Positions 35,116 through 43,729 of a stretch of 64,000 nucleotides of DNA are shown in pieces. The notes below the pieces were generated by a model. That model ran no database searches and had not been told where the DNA came from. It saw nothing but the letters and a program-made list of their open reading frames with translations. Made by a program: the position numbers and the translations under genes. Position 1 is the stretch's first letter; the number at the start of each line of letters is the position of its first letter. This DNA is from Cupriavidus sp. IDO (GTDB lineage: Bacteria > Pseudomonadota > Gammaproteobacteria > Burkholderiales > Burkholderiaceae), in the NCBI RefSeq assembly GCF_000812465.1, contig NZ_JWMA01000079.1, positions 19,108 through 83,107 on the forward strand. The letters run 5' to 3'.

Positions 35116-36645
35116 ATGACTGCCACTCCCCCCGACGACGCACTGCTCGATGTCCTGATCGTAGGCGCCGGCCTGTCCGGGATCGGCGCCGCCCGGCAAC
35201 TGCAGCAGCGCTGTCCCGGCAAACGGTACGCCATCCTTGAGGCCCGGGAGGCCATGGGCGGCACCTGGGACCTGTTTCGCTATCCAGGCATCCGCTCGGA
35301 TTCGGACATGTACACGCTGGGCTACCGCTTCAAGCCATGGAAGGGCGCAAAGGCCATTGCCGACGGTCCGTCCATCCTGGCCTATATCCGCGAAACGGCC
35401 GAGGAAGCCGGCATCACCCCGCATATCCGCTTTGGCCACAAGGTCGTCAGCGCGGCGTGGGATAGCAGCGAGGCCTGCTGGACGGTCGAAGCCGAGCGGA
35501 GCGCGGACGGCTGCCGGTTGCGCCTGCGCGCACGCTTCCTCTACGTATGCGCCGGCTACTACAGCTATGCCGAGGGCCATCGCCCGGCCTTCGCCGGCGA
35601 GGAGGCCTTTCGCGGCCGCATCGTGCATCCGCAGTTCTGGGACGAATCGCTGGACTACGCCGGCAAGCGCGTAGTGGTGATCGGCAGCGGCGCCACCGCG
35701 GTCACGCTGGTGCCCGCCATGGCGCGCAGTGCCGCTCACGTGACCATGCTGCAGCGTTCGCCGACCTACATCGTCGCCCGCCCCGGCGAGGATGCCATCG
35801 CGCGCAAGCTGCGCCGCCTGCTGCCTGATGGCCTGGCCTATGGACTGACGCGCTGGAAAAATGTGCTGCTGGGCATGTTCTTCTACCAACTGGCGCGCCG
35901 CAAGCCCGAGCAGACCAGGCAACGCCTGGTCGCCATGGCGGCCGGCCAGCTCGGCCCCGGTTTCGACGTCGACACGCACTTTACGCCGCGCTACAAACCC
36001 TGGGACCAGCGCGTCTGCCTGGTGCCTGACGGTGACCTGTTCCGCGAGATTCGCGACGGCCGCGCCACGGTCGTCACCGATACGATCGAACGCTTCACCG
36101 AGGACGGTATCCTGCTGGCCTCCGGCAAGGCTCTGCCGGCCGACATCGTGGTGATGGCCACCGGGCTGAAGCTGAACATGCTTGGCGACATCGCCCTCAC
36201 CGTGGACGGCCAGCGGCGCCTTCCGGCCGAATCGATGGCATACAAGGGCATGATGCTCAACGACGTGCCCAATATGGTGCTGGCCTTCGGCTACACCAAT
36301 GCCTCGTGGACCCTGAAGGCGGACCTCACCGCCGAGTATGTGTGCCGGCTGTTGCGATACATGGATCGCCACCGGCACCGCATCGCGGTACCGCGGAGCG
36401 ACCCGGCACTGCGGGCCGTGCCCTTCCTGAGCTTCACCTCGGGCTATGTGCAGCGCGCGGCCGGCGTGCTGCCCAGGCAGGGTGACCGCAGGCCGTGGCG
36501 CGTGTACCAGAACTACATCATGGATATGCTGACCATCCGCCATGGCCGCATCGCCGACGGCGTGCTGCAATTCGACGCGCCTCGCGCCGCACAGATGCGG
36601 CACGCGGGGCAACCAGACCTGGTCGGCGGCGAGGTGCGACCATGA
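35116..36645 (+). CDS. Flavin-dependent monooxygenase, Baeyer-Villiger type
   Basis: A 509-residue class B flavoprotein monooxygenase. Two Rossmann motifs, GAGLSG (17-22) and GSGATA (190-195), bracket the Baeyer-Villiger fingerprint FRGRIVHPQFWD (165-176; F-x-G-x-x-x-H-x-x-x-W-D); VMATGLKLNM is the later ATG motif. Such enzymes use NADPH and O2 to insert oxygen next to a ketone, giving an ester or lactone. The start at 35116 is chosen because the earlier in-frame ATG at 35080 lies inside the -10 box. It overlaps the following hydrolase gene by 4 bp. The ketone is unknown; a steroid, cyclic or long-chain ketone are all possible. Confidence 0.9.
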   Translation: MTATPPDDALLDVLIVGAGLSGIGAARQLQQRCPGKRYAILEAREAMGGTWDLFRYPGIRSDSDMYTLGYRFKPWKGAKAIADGPSILAYIRETAEEAGITPHIRFGHKVVSAAWDSSEACWTVEAERSADGCRLRLRARFLYVCAGYYSYAEGHRPAFAGEEAFRGRIVHPQFWDESLDYAGKRVVVIGSGATAVTLVPAMARSAAHVTMLQRSPTYIVARPGEDAIARKLRRLLPDGLAYGLTRWKNVLLGMFFYQLARRKPEQTRQRLVAMAAGQLGPGFDVDTHFTPRYKPWDQRVCLVPDGDLFREIRDGRATVVTDTIERFTEDGILLASGKALPADIVVMATGLKLNMLGDIALTVDGQRRLPAESMAYKGMMLNDVPNMVLAFGYTNASWTLKADLTAEYVCRLLRYMDRHRHRIAVPRSDPALRAVPFLSFTSGYVQRAAGVLPRQGDRRPWRVYQNYIMDMLTIRHGRIADGVLQFDAPRAAQMRHAGQPDLVGGEVRP

Positions 36646-37616
36646 ACGTCCTGCTCGCACTGGTGCTTGCAATTGCAGCCCTGCTGCTCGCGCTCGCCGC
36701 CCTCCTCTTCCTCTTCACCCGGCGCACGGCACGGCGTGTCGAAGCCGCGTTGCCGCCCGCGGGCCGCTTCGTCGACGTGCCCGGCGCACGCCTGCACGTA
36801 GTCGAGCGCGGCCAGGGCCCGACGCTGCTGTTGCTGCATGGCCTGTCCGGGCAGCTCGGCAACTTCAGCTACGGCATGATCGAGCCGCTGGCGCGGGACT
36901 TCCATGTGGTGGCGGTGGACCGACCGGGCGCGGGCTATTCCACGCGCTCGCCCGGCGCCGGCGCGGACCTGCCGGCGCAAGCCGACGTTCTGGCGGCGCT
37001 GATCGACAAGCTCGGGCTGGACCGGCCGCTGGTGGTGGGCCACTCGCTGGGCGGCGCGATCGCGCTGGCGCTGGCGATCGGCCACCCCGGCCGCGTCGGC
37101 GGACTGGCGCTGGTGGCACCGCTGACGCATCCGCCCGGCGGAATTCCATCGGTGTTCAAGGCGCTGACCATCGCGCGCCCCTGGGTGCGCCGGCTGGTGG
37201 CCTGGACGCTGGCCGTGCCGATGTCGATCGCCCGTAGCGAACAGGTGATGGAGATCGTCTTCGGCCCCGATCCCGTGCCCGCCGATTTCGCCACCCGCGG
37301 CTACGGCCTGCTGGCGCTGCGTCCCGGCCATTTCATCGCCGCCTCGGAAGACCTGATTGCCGCGGGCCACAGCCTGCCGCCATTGCTGCCGCGCTATGAC
37401 GCGCTGCGGCTGCCGGTCAGCATCCTTTTTGGCCGCGACGACCGCATCCTTGACCCGGCGCAGAACGGCGAGGCGCTGGCCGCCAGAGTGCCCGGCGCCA
37501 CCCTGATCCTGGTGACGGGCGGGCATATGCTGCCGATCACCGCTGTCGACACGACTGTGGAATTCGTGCGCAAGTCAGCAGCACGCTTGCAGGAGGTCAG
37601 CCTCGTGCCTGCCTGA
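36642..37616 (+). CDS. Membrane-anchored alpha/beta hydrolase, esterase type
   Basis: A 324-residue protein. Residues 2-28 are a strongly hydrophobic helix (LLALVLAIAALLLALAALLF) ending in RRTARR, so it is probably inner-membrane anchored with the enzyme domain in the cytoplasm. The domain has LLHGLSGQ (oxyanion), GHSLGG (Ser nucleophile), GRDDRI (Asp) and GGHMLP (His). A serine hydrolase translationally coupled (ATGA overlap) to a Baeyer-Villiger monooxygenase is expected to open the ester or lactone that enzyme forms. The same TetR protein should control both. Confidence 0.9.
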   Translation: MNVLLALVLAIAALLLALAALLFLFTRRTARRVEAALPPAGRFVDVPGARLHVVERGQGPTLLLLHGLSGQLGNFSYGMIEPLARDFHVVAVDRPGAGYSTRSPGAGADLPAQADVLAALIDKLGLDRPLVVGHSLGGAIALALAIGHPGRVGGLALVAPLTHPPGGIPSVFKALTIARPWVRRLVAWTLAVPMSIARSEQVMEIVFGPDPVPADFATRGYGLLALRPGHFIAASEDLIAAGHSLPPLLPRYDALRLPVSILFGRDDRILDPAQNGEALAARVPGATLILVTGGHMLPITAVDTTVEFVRKSAARLQEVSLVPA

Positions 37617-37771
37617 GCCCGGTCTGGGGCCGCGCCGCCGCGCATCGGCCTGCGCACCTCATGCGGGCCTTTGGTTGTTCGTCAGAGCATTTGGCAACAT
37701 TCACACGTATGCAGACAGGAATTTCCGCACCCCGCGGCCCGGCCCCTGCAGGTCGAGGGGCGCCTCCACCC

Positions 37772-38158
37772 TTAGCGCGCCGTTCCCGGCTTGCAATCCT
37801 CCACCATGCCCGCTACGCGACCCGGGCTCATCAGCGGATGCCACTCCCCGGAACTGCGGATCTCGACATCCGTGCCGCGCGGGGCCTGGCGCAGGCTGAT
37901 CAGGTGGAAATAGCGGGTGTCGGCGCTTTCGGCGCGGCCGACCCGCACGTCCACCTTGCCCGGTTCGGGATAGGCGACGATGCTGGCATCTTCCTTGAGC
38001 CTGCCCTTCAGGCAGAGCACCAGGTCACTGACGCTGGCGTCCGAATGGATGCGCCTGGGCTCCTGTGCCTGGATGTAGTCCGCGCTGGCGCCGCCGGCGC
38101 AGGCCGCGAGCAATGGCGCCGCCATGGCGGCGATCAGCAATATGCCTGTTCTGTGCAT
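37772..38158 (-). CDS. Putative lipoprotein (128 residues)
   Basis: A 128-residue protein with a lipoprotein signal: MHRTGILLIAAMAAPLLAAC, lipobox LAAC with Cys20. The mature part (ASVSDLVLCLKGRLKEDASI, PGKVDVRVGRAESADTRYF, DVEIRSSGEW) has two further cysteines (about C49 and C122) that could bridge. GGGAGA precedes the ATG. I do not recognise a named family; small lipoproteins of this style are common in Burkholderiales. It is convergent with the hydrolase gene and divergent from the Coq4 gene, so it is probably its own transcription unit. Confidence 0.8.
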   Translation of the reverse strand: MHRTGILLIAAMAAPLLAACAGGASADYIQAQEPRRIHSDASVSDLVLCLKGRLKEDASIVAYPEPGKVDVRVGRAESADTRYFHLISLRQAPRGTDVEIRSSGEWHPLMSPGRVAGMVEDCKPGTAR

Positions 38159-38268
38159 GCATTCTCCCGTTGTGGATGCGTCCACGCTTGCGATAAGCGA
38201 ACGCGTTGTGAAAACCGTAATGCTCGCCATACCTCGACCCCCAGCAATCTGCCACAAGGAGCCAGCCA

Positions 38269-38994
38269 ATGACCACCACAATTGCCCCCGATCCCTACAA
38301 GCGTGATTTTTCTACGGCATTTGGCGCCATCCGCAAGCTGCTGGCGAACGGGCATGACACGACGCAGGTGTTTCTCATCATGCGTGCGCTGAACGGCCCG
38401 TCCCTGCCGAAGAACTTCGCGCGCCTGCTGAGCACGCCCGAAGGCCGGCGGCTGGTCTATCTCCGCACCGAGCTGGCGGAGCGACTGTCCGACCCGGCCT
38501 GCATCGTAAGCTTTGCCCCGGGCACGGTGGGCGCGGTCTATCGCGCCTTCCTGGAGAAGACAGGCTACAGCGCGGCGGAGCTGGCCAGGATCTCCAACCT
38601 CGACGGCGAGCCACTGGTCGAGGACGCCTACGCATGGCTGCGCCGGCGCACGCGTGACATCCACGATATCTGGCATGTGCTGACCGGCTACCGCGCCGAC
38701 GAGAGCCTGGGCGAGGCGGCGCTGGTGGCCTTCAGCTACGCCCAGACCGGCGGCCTGGGCTGGGCCTTCATCGCGGTGTCGGCGGCCCTGAAGAGCTTGC
38801 GCGTCAGCGGCAGCCTCGCTTTCGCGCGCGCCGTGCTGGAAGGCTATCGCCTTGGCCGCCGGGCGCGGTGGCTGCTGGCCGAGGACTATGAAACGCTGCT
38901 GCACGAACCGATTGACGCGGCGCGCGCACGGCTGGGCATCGCCGAGCCGACACGGTATCTCGCCTGTCATCCGGCCGAGGAATGGCACGCCTAG
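38269..38994 (+). CDS. Coq4 family protein (ubiquinone biosynthesis-related)
   Basis: A 241-residue Coq4 homologue. The diagnostic metal motif is visible as RDIHDIWHVLTGYRADESLGEA: H132, D133, H136 and E149. In eukaryotic Coq4 eleven residues separate the second His from Glu; here there are twelve, a one-residue insertion in the loop (YRADES). Coq4 acts in the C1 modification of the ubiquinone ring, and bacterial homologues are known mostly in alphaproteobacteria. AAGGAG precedes the start. There is no other ubiquinone gene nearby; betaproteobacteria normally have a Ubi pathway, so the role here is open. Confidence 0.85.
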   Translation: MTTTIAPDPYKRDFSTAFGAIRKLLANGHDTTQVFLIMRALNGPSLPKNFARLLSTPEGRRLVYLRTELAERLSDPACIVSFAPGTVGAVYRAFLEKTGYSAAELARISNLDGEPLVEDAYAWLRRRTRDIHDIWHVLTGYRADESLGEAALVAFSYAQTGGLGWAFIAVSAALKSLRVSGSLAFARAVLEGYRLGRRARWLLAEDYETLLHEPIDAARARLGIAEPTRYLACHPAEEWHA

Positions 38995-39264
38995 ATTTCG
39001 TGATTTTTCAATGGGTTATCGCGTCACACGCAAGACAGAATCCGCAGTTCAGGTATGTGAGATGGCGGGTACTGAGATTTTGCCGTCAAATTCACCGCCA
39101 CCGGAAGCTGGCCTCCGGCATCAGGACTCGATAATATCCGAGAGATATATTGACCCAGGTGCTGATTGATTGCCGTTTTACGAACGATGCCGATAGTTTC
39201 CGAGGGGCACCTTATTGGCAAATCATGAGCATGACCACGGCCTTCCCTTGCCCCGACGCCACAG

Positions 39265-40620
39265 ATGCTCCCTGACCTGAACACCCTGCACACCCGTCTG
39301 CGCGAAGGCGCGACCAGCCGCGCCGACATCATCGATGCCGCGGCCTCGGCAGCCGCCGCGCCTGCCGCACAGGCAGTCTTCCTGCACACCACATTCGACG
39401 CGGCAGCGCAGGTCGCCCGTGCGGCCGATGCCGCAAGCCTTGCCGGAAAGACCCTGCATCCGCTGGCCGGCCTGCCGGTCTCCGTCAAGGACCTCTATGA
39501 CGTAGCCGGCGAGGTCACCCGTGCCGCTTCCGCCGTCCGGCACGACGCAGCGCCAGCCGCTGCGGACGCCGCCGTGGTACGCCGCCTGCGCGATGCCGGT
39601 GCGGCCCTGGTCGGACGCACCAACATGACGGAGTTCGCGTTCTCGGGTGTTGGCATCAATCCCCATTTCGGTACGCCGGTGAACCCCGCTAGTACCGACG
39701 GCGTCGCCCGGATTCCCGGCGGCTCGTCGTCCGGCGCGGCGGTTTCGGTGGCGCTGGGCCTGGCCGTTGCCGCGCTCGGCAGCGACACCGGCGGCTCGAT
39801 CCGCATCCCGGCAGCGCTGTGCGGCATCACCGGATTCAAGCCCACTGCCCGTCGCGTTCCGCTGACCGGTGCGTTTCCGCTGTCCTACACGCTTGACACC
39901 GCCTGCGCCATGGCGCGCACCGTCAGCGACTGCGTCGTGGTCGACAGCGTGATTGCCGATGACGCCGTGGTGCCGCGCGTCACCGCTGCGGCCGCGATCC
40001 GGCTGGCAATCCCCCGCCAGTATCTGCTGGACGACCTGGATCCCGTCGTTGCCCGCGCCTTCGACCGCGCCCTGGGCCGGCTCTCGGCCGCGGGCGTGCA
40101 CGTGGAGCATATCGACCTGCCGGAACTGGCCGAACTGCCTGGCCTGAATGCCGGCGGCGGCTTTTCGGCCGCCGAGGCATTCTCCATCCATCGGCAGGTC
40201 ATCGCCACCCGCCGAGAGCTGTATGACCCGCGTGTGGCCTCCCGCATCGACCGCGGCGCCGCCATGAGCGCAGCCGACTATGTCGACCTGGCCCGTGCGC
40301 GCATCGACTGGATCGCACGCGTCGAAGCTCGCCTGGCACGCTTTGACGCCGTGGTATGTCCCACGGTACCGATGGTGGCGCCCGCCATCGAGCCGCTGCG
40401 CACCGATGATGCGCAATTCTTCCGCACCAATGCGCTGCTGCTGCGCAATACGTCGGCCTTCAATTTCCTCGACGGCTGCTCGATTTCCCTGCCCTGCCAT
40501 GCGCCCGACGAGCTGCCGGTCGGGCTGATGCTGTCGCACGGCCCGATGCGCGACGCCCAGCTGCTGGGCACGGCCCTTGCGTTGGAAAGCATCGTGCAAC
40601 CCTCACAGCGCGACGACTGA
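39265..40620 (+). CDS. Amidase (amidase-signature family)
   Basis: A 451-residue amidase-signature enzyme. The Ser-cisSer-Lys triad is intact: lysine in GLPVSVKDLYDVAG (about K76), the first serine in PGGSSSGAAVSVALG and the nucleophile in ALGSDTGGSIRIPAALCG. It hydrolyses a carboxamide or related C-N bond to acid plus amine or ammonia; the family also contains GatA and allophanate hydrolase, but this stand-alone form next to a TRAP transporter looks catabolic. No good ribosome site precedes the ATG. The 270 bp upstream are AT-richer than usual and hold CTCGATAATATCCGAG, a possible regulatory site. It is followed at 102 bp by dctP. Confidence 0.92.
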   Translation: MLPDLNTLHTRLREGATSRADIIDAAASAAAAPAAQAVFLHTTFDAAAQVARAADAASLAGKTLHPLAGLPVSVKDLYDVAGEVTRAASAVRHDAAPAAADAAVVRRLRDAGAALVGRTNMTEFAFSGVGINPHFGTPVNPASTDGVARIPGGSSSGAAVSVALGLAVAALGSDTGGSIRIPAALCGITGFKPTARRVPLTGAFPLSYTLDTACAMARTVSDCVVVDSVIADDAVVPRVTAAAAIRLAIPRQYLLDDLDPVVARAFDRALGRLSAAGVHVEHIDLPELAELPGLNAGGGFSAAEAFSIHRQVIATRRELYDPRVASRIDRGAAMSAADYVDLARARIDWIARVEARLARFDAVVCPTVPMVAPAIEPLRTDDAQFFRTNALLLRNTSAFNFLDGCSISLPCHAPDELPVGLMLSHGPMRDAQLLGTALALESIVQPSQRDD

Positions 40621-40722
40621 GCCTGCCGCGCCAGTGATCTTGACCGGCGGCCTTGCTGCCGGCACCAGGTAGTACTCACGCAGTACAACAGCGCTTGCGC
40701 GCGCACACCAGGAGAGATCGAG

Positions 40723-41688
40723 ATGCGAGTCAAGGCAATCGTTGCGGCCGGCCTGACGCTGGCCGCCATGGCGGCACAGGCGGACACCAAGTGGGACCTG
40801 CCCACCGGCTACCCGGCCGGCAACATGCACACGGAAAACCTGCAGCAGATGGCCAATGACGTGGAGAAGGCCACGGGCGGCAAGCTCAGGATCGTGCTGC
40901 ATCCCAATGGCTCGCTGCTCAAGGCCAACGAGATCAAGCGCGGCGTGCAGACCGGGCAGGTGCAGATGGGCGAGATCCTGATGTCGACGCTCGCCAACGA
41001 GAACCCGCTGTTCGGCGTGGACGCGGTGCCCTTCCTGGCCACCAGCTACAGCGATGCCTACAAGCTGTGGCAGGCTTCGCGCCCCGTCACCGAAAAGGTG
41101 CTCGACAAGCAGGGCATGAAGCTGCTCTACGCCGTTGCGTGGCCGCCGCAAGGCATCTATGCGAACAAGCCGCTCGCATCGGCCGCCGACATGAAGGGCC
41201 TGAAGTGGCGCGCCTATAACCCGGCAACCTCGCGCATCGCCGAGCTGGTGAGCGCGCAGCCCGTCACCATCCAGGCAGCCGATCTGGCACAGGCCCTGGC
41301 CACCGGCACGGTCAACTCCTTCATGTCATCCGGCGCCACCGGCGTGGACACCAAGGTCTGGGAGAGCGTGAAGTACTTCTATACGGTGGACGCCTGGTTG
41401 CCCAAGAACATGCTGGTGGTGAGCAAGAAGGCGTTTGCCGCGCTCGACAAGCCTACCCAGGACGCACTGCTCAAGGCCATCGCCGATGCGGAGAAGCGCG
41501 GCTGGCAGGTTTCTGAGCAGAAGACGAAGGAATACCTGGCTACCCTGTCGCGCAACGGCATGACGGTGCAGCCGCCCGCGCCGCAGCTGAAGACCGACAT
41601 GCAGAAGGTCGGGCAGACCATGGTGGAAGACTGGGCCCGTGGTGCGGGTGAAGACGGCAAGGCCATTCTCGACGCCTACCGCAAGTAA
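40723..41688 (+). CDS. dctP: TRAP transporter substrate-binding protein DctP
   Basis: A 321-residue DctP-family periplasmic protein. Signal peptide MRVKAIVAAGLTLAAMAAQA, then the mature binding protein with LQQMANDVEKATGGKLRIVL, NEIKRGVQTGQVQMGEILMS and the arginine-bearing GLKWRAYNPATSRI, where the family arginine usually grips a carboxylate. The ligand is therefore probably a carboxylate-bearing compound. AGGAGA precedes the start. It is the binding component for DctQ and DctM downstream; the 102 bp after the amidase suggest the same transcript. Confidence 0.92.
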   Translation: MRVKAIVAAGLTLAAMAAQADTKWDLPTGYPAGNMHTENLQQMANDVEKATGGKLRIVLHPNGSLLKANEIKRGVQTGQVQMGEILMSTLANENPLFGVDAVPFLATSYSDAYKLWQASRPVTEKVLDKQGMKLLYAVAWPPQGIYANKPLASAADMKGLKWRAYNPATSRIAELVSAQPVTIQAADLAQALATGTVNSFMSSGATGVDTKVWESVKYFYTVDAWLPKNMLVVSKKAFAALDKPTQDALLKAIADAEKRGWQVSEQKTKEYLATLSRNGMTVQPPAPQLKTDMQKVGQTMVEDWARGAGEDGKAILDAYRK

Positions 41689-41792
41689 GCCAGCCGAAAC
41701 GCAGCCTGCCCTCCCGGGCAGGCGCAGCACGCGGACCATGCCCGGCCTCTTGCGTGCGCCCTTTCATGCAGTCCTGACTACCGCCGCCCATC

Positions 41793-42344
41793 ATGGATGC
41801 TCTCCCCTCCCGCAAGCGCTGGCTGGACCGGTTGCTTGACCTGTGCGCCGTGCTCGGCGCGCTCTGTATCCTTGGCGTCTGCATCATCATGATCCTGATG
41901 TCGCTCTCGCGCGAGACCGCCATCACCTTCAAGGGCGGCGACGACATCGTGGCCTGGCTGTGCGCGGCATCGGCCTTCCTGATCCTTGGCCAGACCTTCC
42001 AGCATGGCGGCATCGTGCGCGTGGAGATGCTGCTCGAAGCGGTGGGCCCGCGCCGCCGCCGGGCGCTGGAACTGCTGTCGCTGACCATCTGCCTGGTGTT
42101 CGCCGCCTATGCGGCCTGGGCGCTTGGCACCTTTGCCTGGCAGAGCTGGGACATCGGTGATGTCTCGCAAGGCCAGATCGTGATTCCGCTGTGGATGCCG
42201 CAAAGCTTTGCCGTGATCGGCTGCGTGGGCTTCCTGCTGGCGGTGGCTGACGAATGGCTGCGCGTGCTGCGCCGGCAGAAGCCGCGCTACCAGCTGGCGC
42301 AGGAAGCCAAGCTGGCCGCCGGCGACTTCGGGGAGACGGTCTGA
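41793..42344 (+). CDS. dctQ: TRAP transporter small permease DctQ
   Basis: A 183-residue small membrane subunit with four hydrophobic spans (LCAVLGALCILGVCIIMILM, IVAWLCAASAFLILGQTF, LTICLVFAAYAAWALGTF, FAVIGCVGFLLAVADEWL) and the DctQ-typical LGQTFQHGGIVRVEMLLE segment. It bridges the binding protein and the large permease. Its stop overlaps the dctM start (TGATG), so translation is coupled. The start has a weak ribosome site; the ATG at 41793 gives the usual length. Confidence 0.92.
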   Translation: MDALPSRKRWLDRLLDLCAVLGALCILGVCIIMILMSLSRETAITFKGGDDIVAWLCAASAFLILGQTFQHGGIVRVEMLLEAVGPRRRRALELLSLTICLVFAAYAAWALGTFAWQSWDIGDVSQGQIVIPLWMPQSFAVIGCVGFLLAVADEWLRVLRRQKPRYQLAQEAKLAAGDFGETV

Positions 42345-43654
42345 TGAGCACTGTCCTGGTCGCCCTGGTCCTGCTGCTGGTCATGATCGCCTTCCTGGCG
42401 ATCGGCGCATGGATCCCCGTCGCCATTGCCGTGACCTCGTGGGTCGGGCTGGTGGTGTTTTCCGACCGCGAGGCGCTGGTCAACCTGGCCAATTCGTGGT
42501 GGTCGTCGAGCGCTTCGTACACGCTTGCGTCGCTCCCGCTGTTTGTGTGGATGGGGGAAATCCTCTTCCGCACGAAACTGTCCGAGCAGATGTTCAACGG
42601 CCTGTCGCCCTGGCTCAACTGGTTGCCAGGCCGGCTGATGCACGTGAACATCCTCGGCTGCGGCATCTTCGGCTCGGTGTCGGGATCATCCGCGGCAACG
42701 TGCGCCACCATCGCCAAATCGGCCCTGCCCGAACTGACGCGGCGCGGCTACGACGAGCGGGTCACGCTGGGCTCGCTGTCGACGGCCGGCACGCTCGGCA
42801 TCCTGATACCGCCGTCGATCACAATGGTGGTCTATGCGGTCTCGGCCGATGTGTCGATCATCCGGGTGTTCCTGGCCGGCTTCCTGCCGGGCCTGCTGCT
42901 GATGCTGCTGTTCTCCGGCTATATCGTGGTCTGGGCGCTGCTGAACCCGGACAAGACCCCGGCGGCGGAACAGTTCGGCTGGAAGGCGCGGCTGGCATCG
43001 ATCCGCCAGCTGATGCCCTGCATCATCCTGATCGCCTTCATCACCTGGATCATGATCGCCGGCTACTCGACCGCGACCGAGGCGGCAGCGTACGGCGTGG
43101 TGGCATCGCTGGCGCTGGCCTGGGCCGGCGGCTCGCTCACGCGGGCGGCATTCTGGGAAAGCCTGATGTCCGCCACGCGGCTGACGGCCATGATCATGTT
43201 CGTGCTTGGGGCCACCTCGTTCCTGTCGGTGACGATGAGCTTTACCGGCATTCCGCGTGCGCTGGCGGAATGGGTAGCGGCCCTGCAGCTCTCGCCATGG
43301 GCACTGATCGCGGTGCTGACGGTGATCTATATCCTGCTCGGCACGGCGCTCGACGGCATCTCGATGATCGCGCTGACCACCGCCACCGTATTGCCCATGG
43401 TGCAGGCTGCCGGCTTCGATCTGGTATGGTTCGGCATCTTCATCGTGCTGCTGGTGGAGATTGCCGAGGTGACGCCGCCGGTGGGCTTCAACCTGTTCGT
43501 GCTGCAAAGCATGACCGGCAAGGACAGCAACTACATCGCCCGGGTATCGCTGCCGTTCTTCATGATGATGGTGGTGGCGATCGGCCTGATCACCGTGTGG
43601 CCGGACCTGGTGACCTGGCTGCCCGATGTTGTCATGCAGAAGGAACTCAAGTAG
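42344..43654 (+). CDS. dctM: TRAP transporter large permease DctM
   Basis: A 436-residue large permease with 11-12 membrane spans and DctM motifs: FGSVSGSSAATCATIAKSAL, STAGTLGILIPPSITMVVYA, IAEVTPPVGFNLFVLQSM. It performs sodium-driven uptake together with DctP and DctQ. The start at 42344 overlaps dctQ; the longer frame from 42254 is dctQ read in another phase. The following dadA-like gene is 75 bp away on the same strand. Confidence 0.93.
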   Translation: MSTVLVALVLLLVMIAFLAIGAWIPVAIAVTSWVGLVVFSDREALVNLANSWWSSSASYTLASLPLFVWMGEILFRTKLSEQMFNGLSPWLNWLPGRLMHVNILGCGIFGSVSGSSAATCATIAKSALPELTRRGYDERVTLGSLSTAGTLGILIPPSITMVVYAVSADVSIIRVFLAGFLPGLLLMLLFSGYIVVWALLNPDKTPAAEQFGWKARLASIRQLMPCIILIAFITWIMIAGYSTATEAAAYGVVASLALAWAGGSLTRAAFWESLMSATRLTAMIMFVLGATSFLSVTMSFTGIPRALAEWVAALQLSPWALIAVLTVIYILLGTALDGISMIALTTATVLPMVQAAGFDLVWFGIFIVLLVEIAEVTPPVGFNLFVLQSMTGKDSNYIARVSLPFFMMMVVAIGLITVWPDLVTWLPDVVMQKELK

Positions 43655-43729
43655 CCGCCGCAGGGAAGTGCGCGCCGATCCCGGCATGGCGCCGCCTTCC
43701 GGGATCGTCGGCAAGGAGCAGTCAGACAG

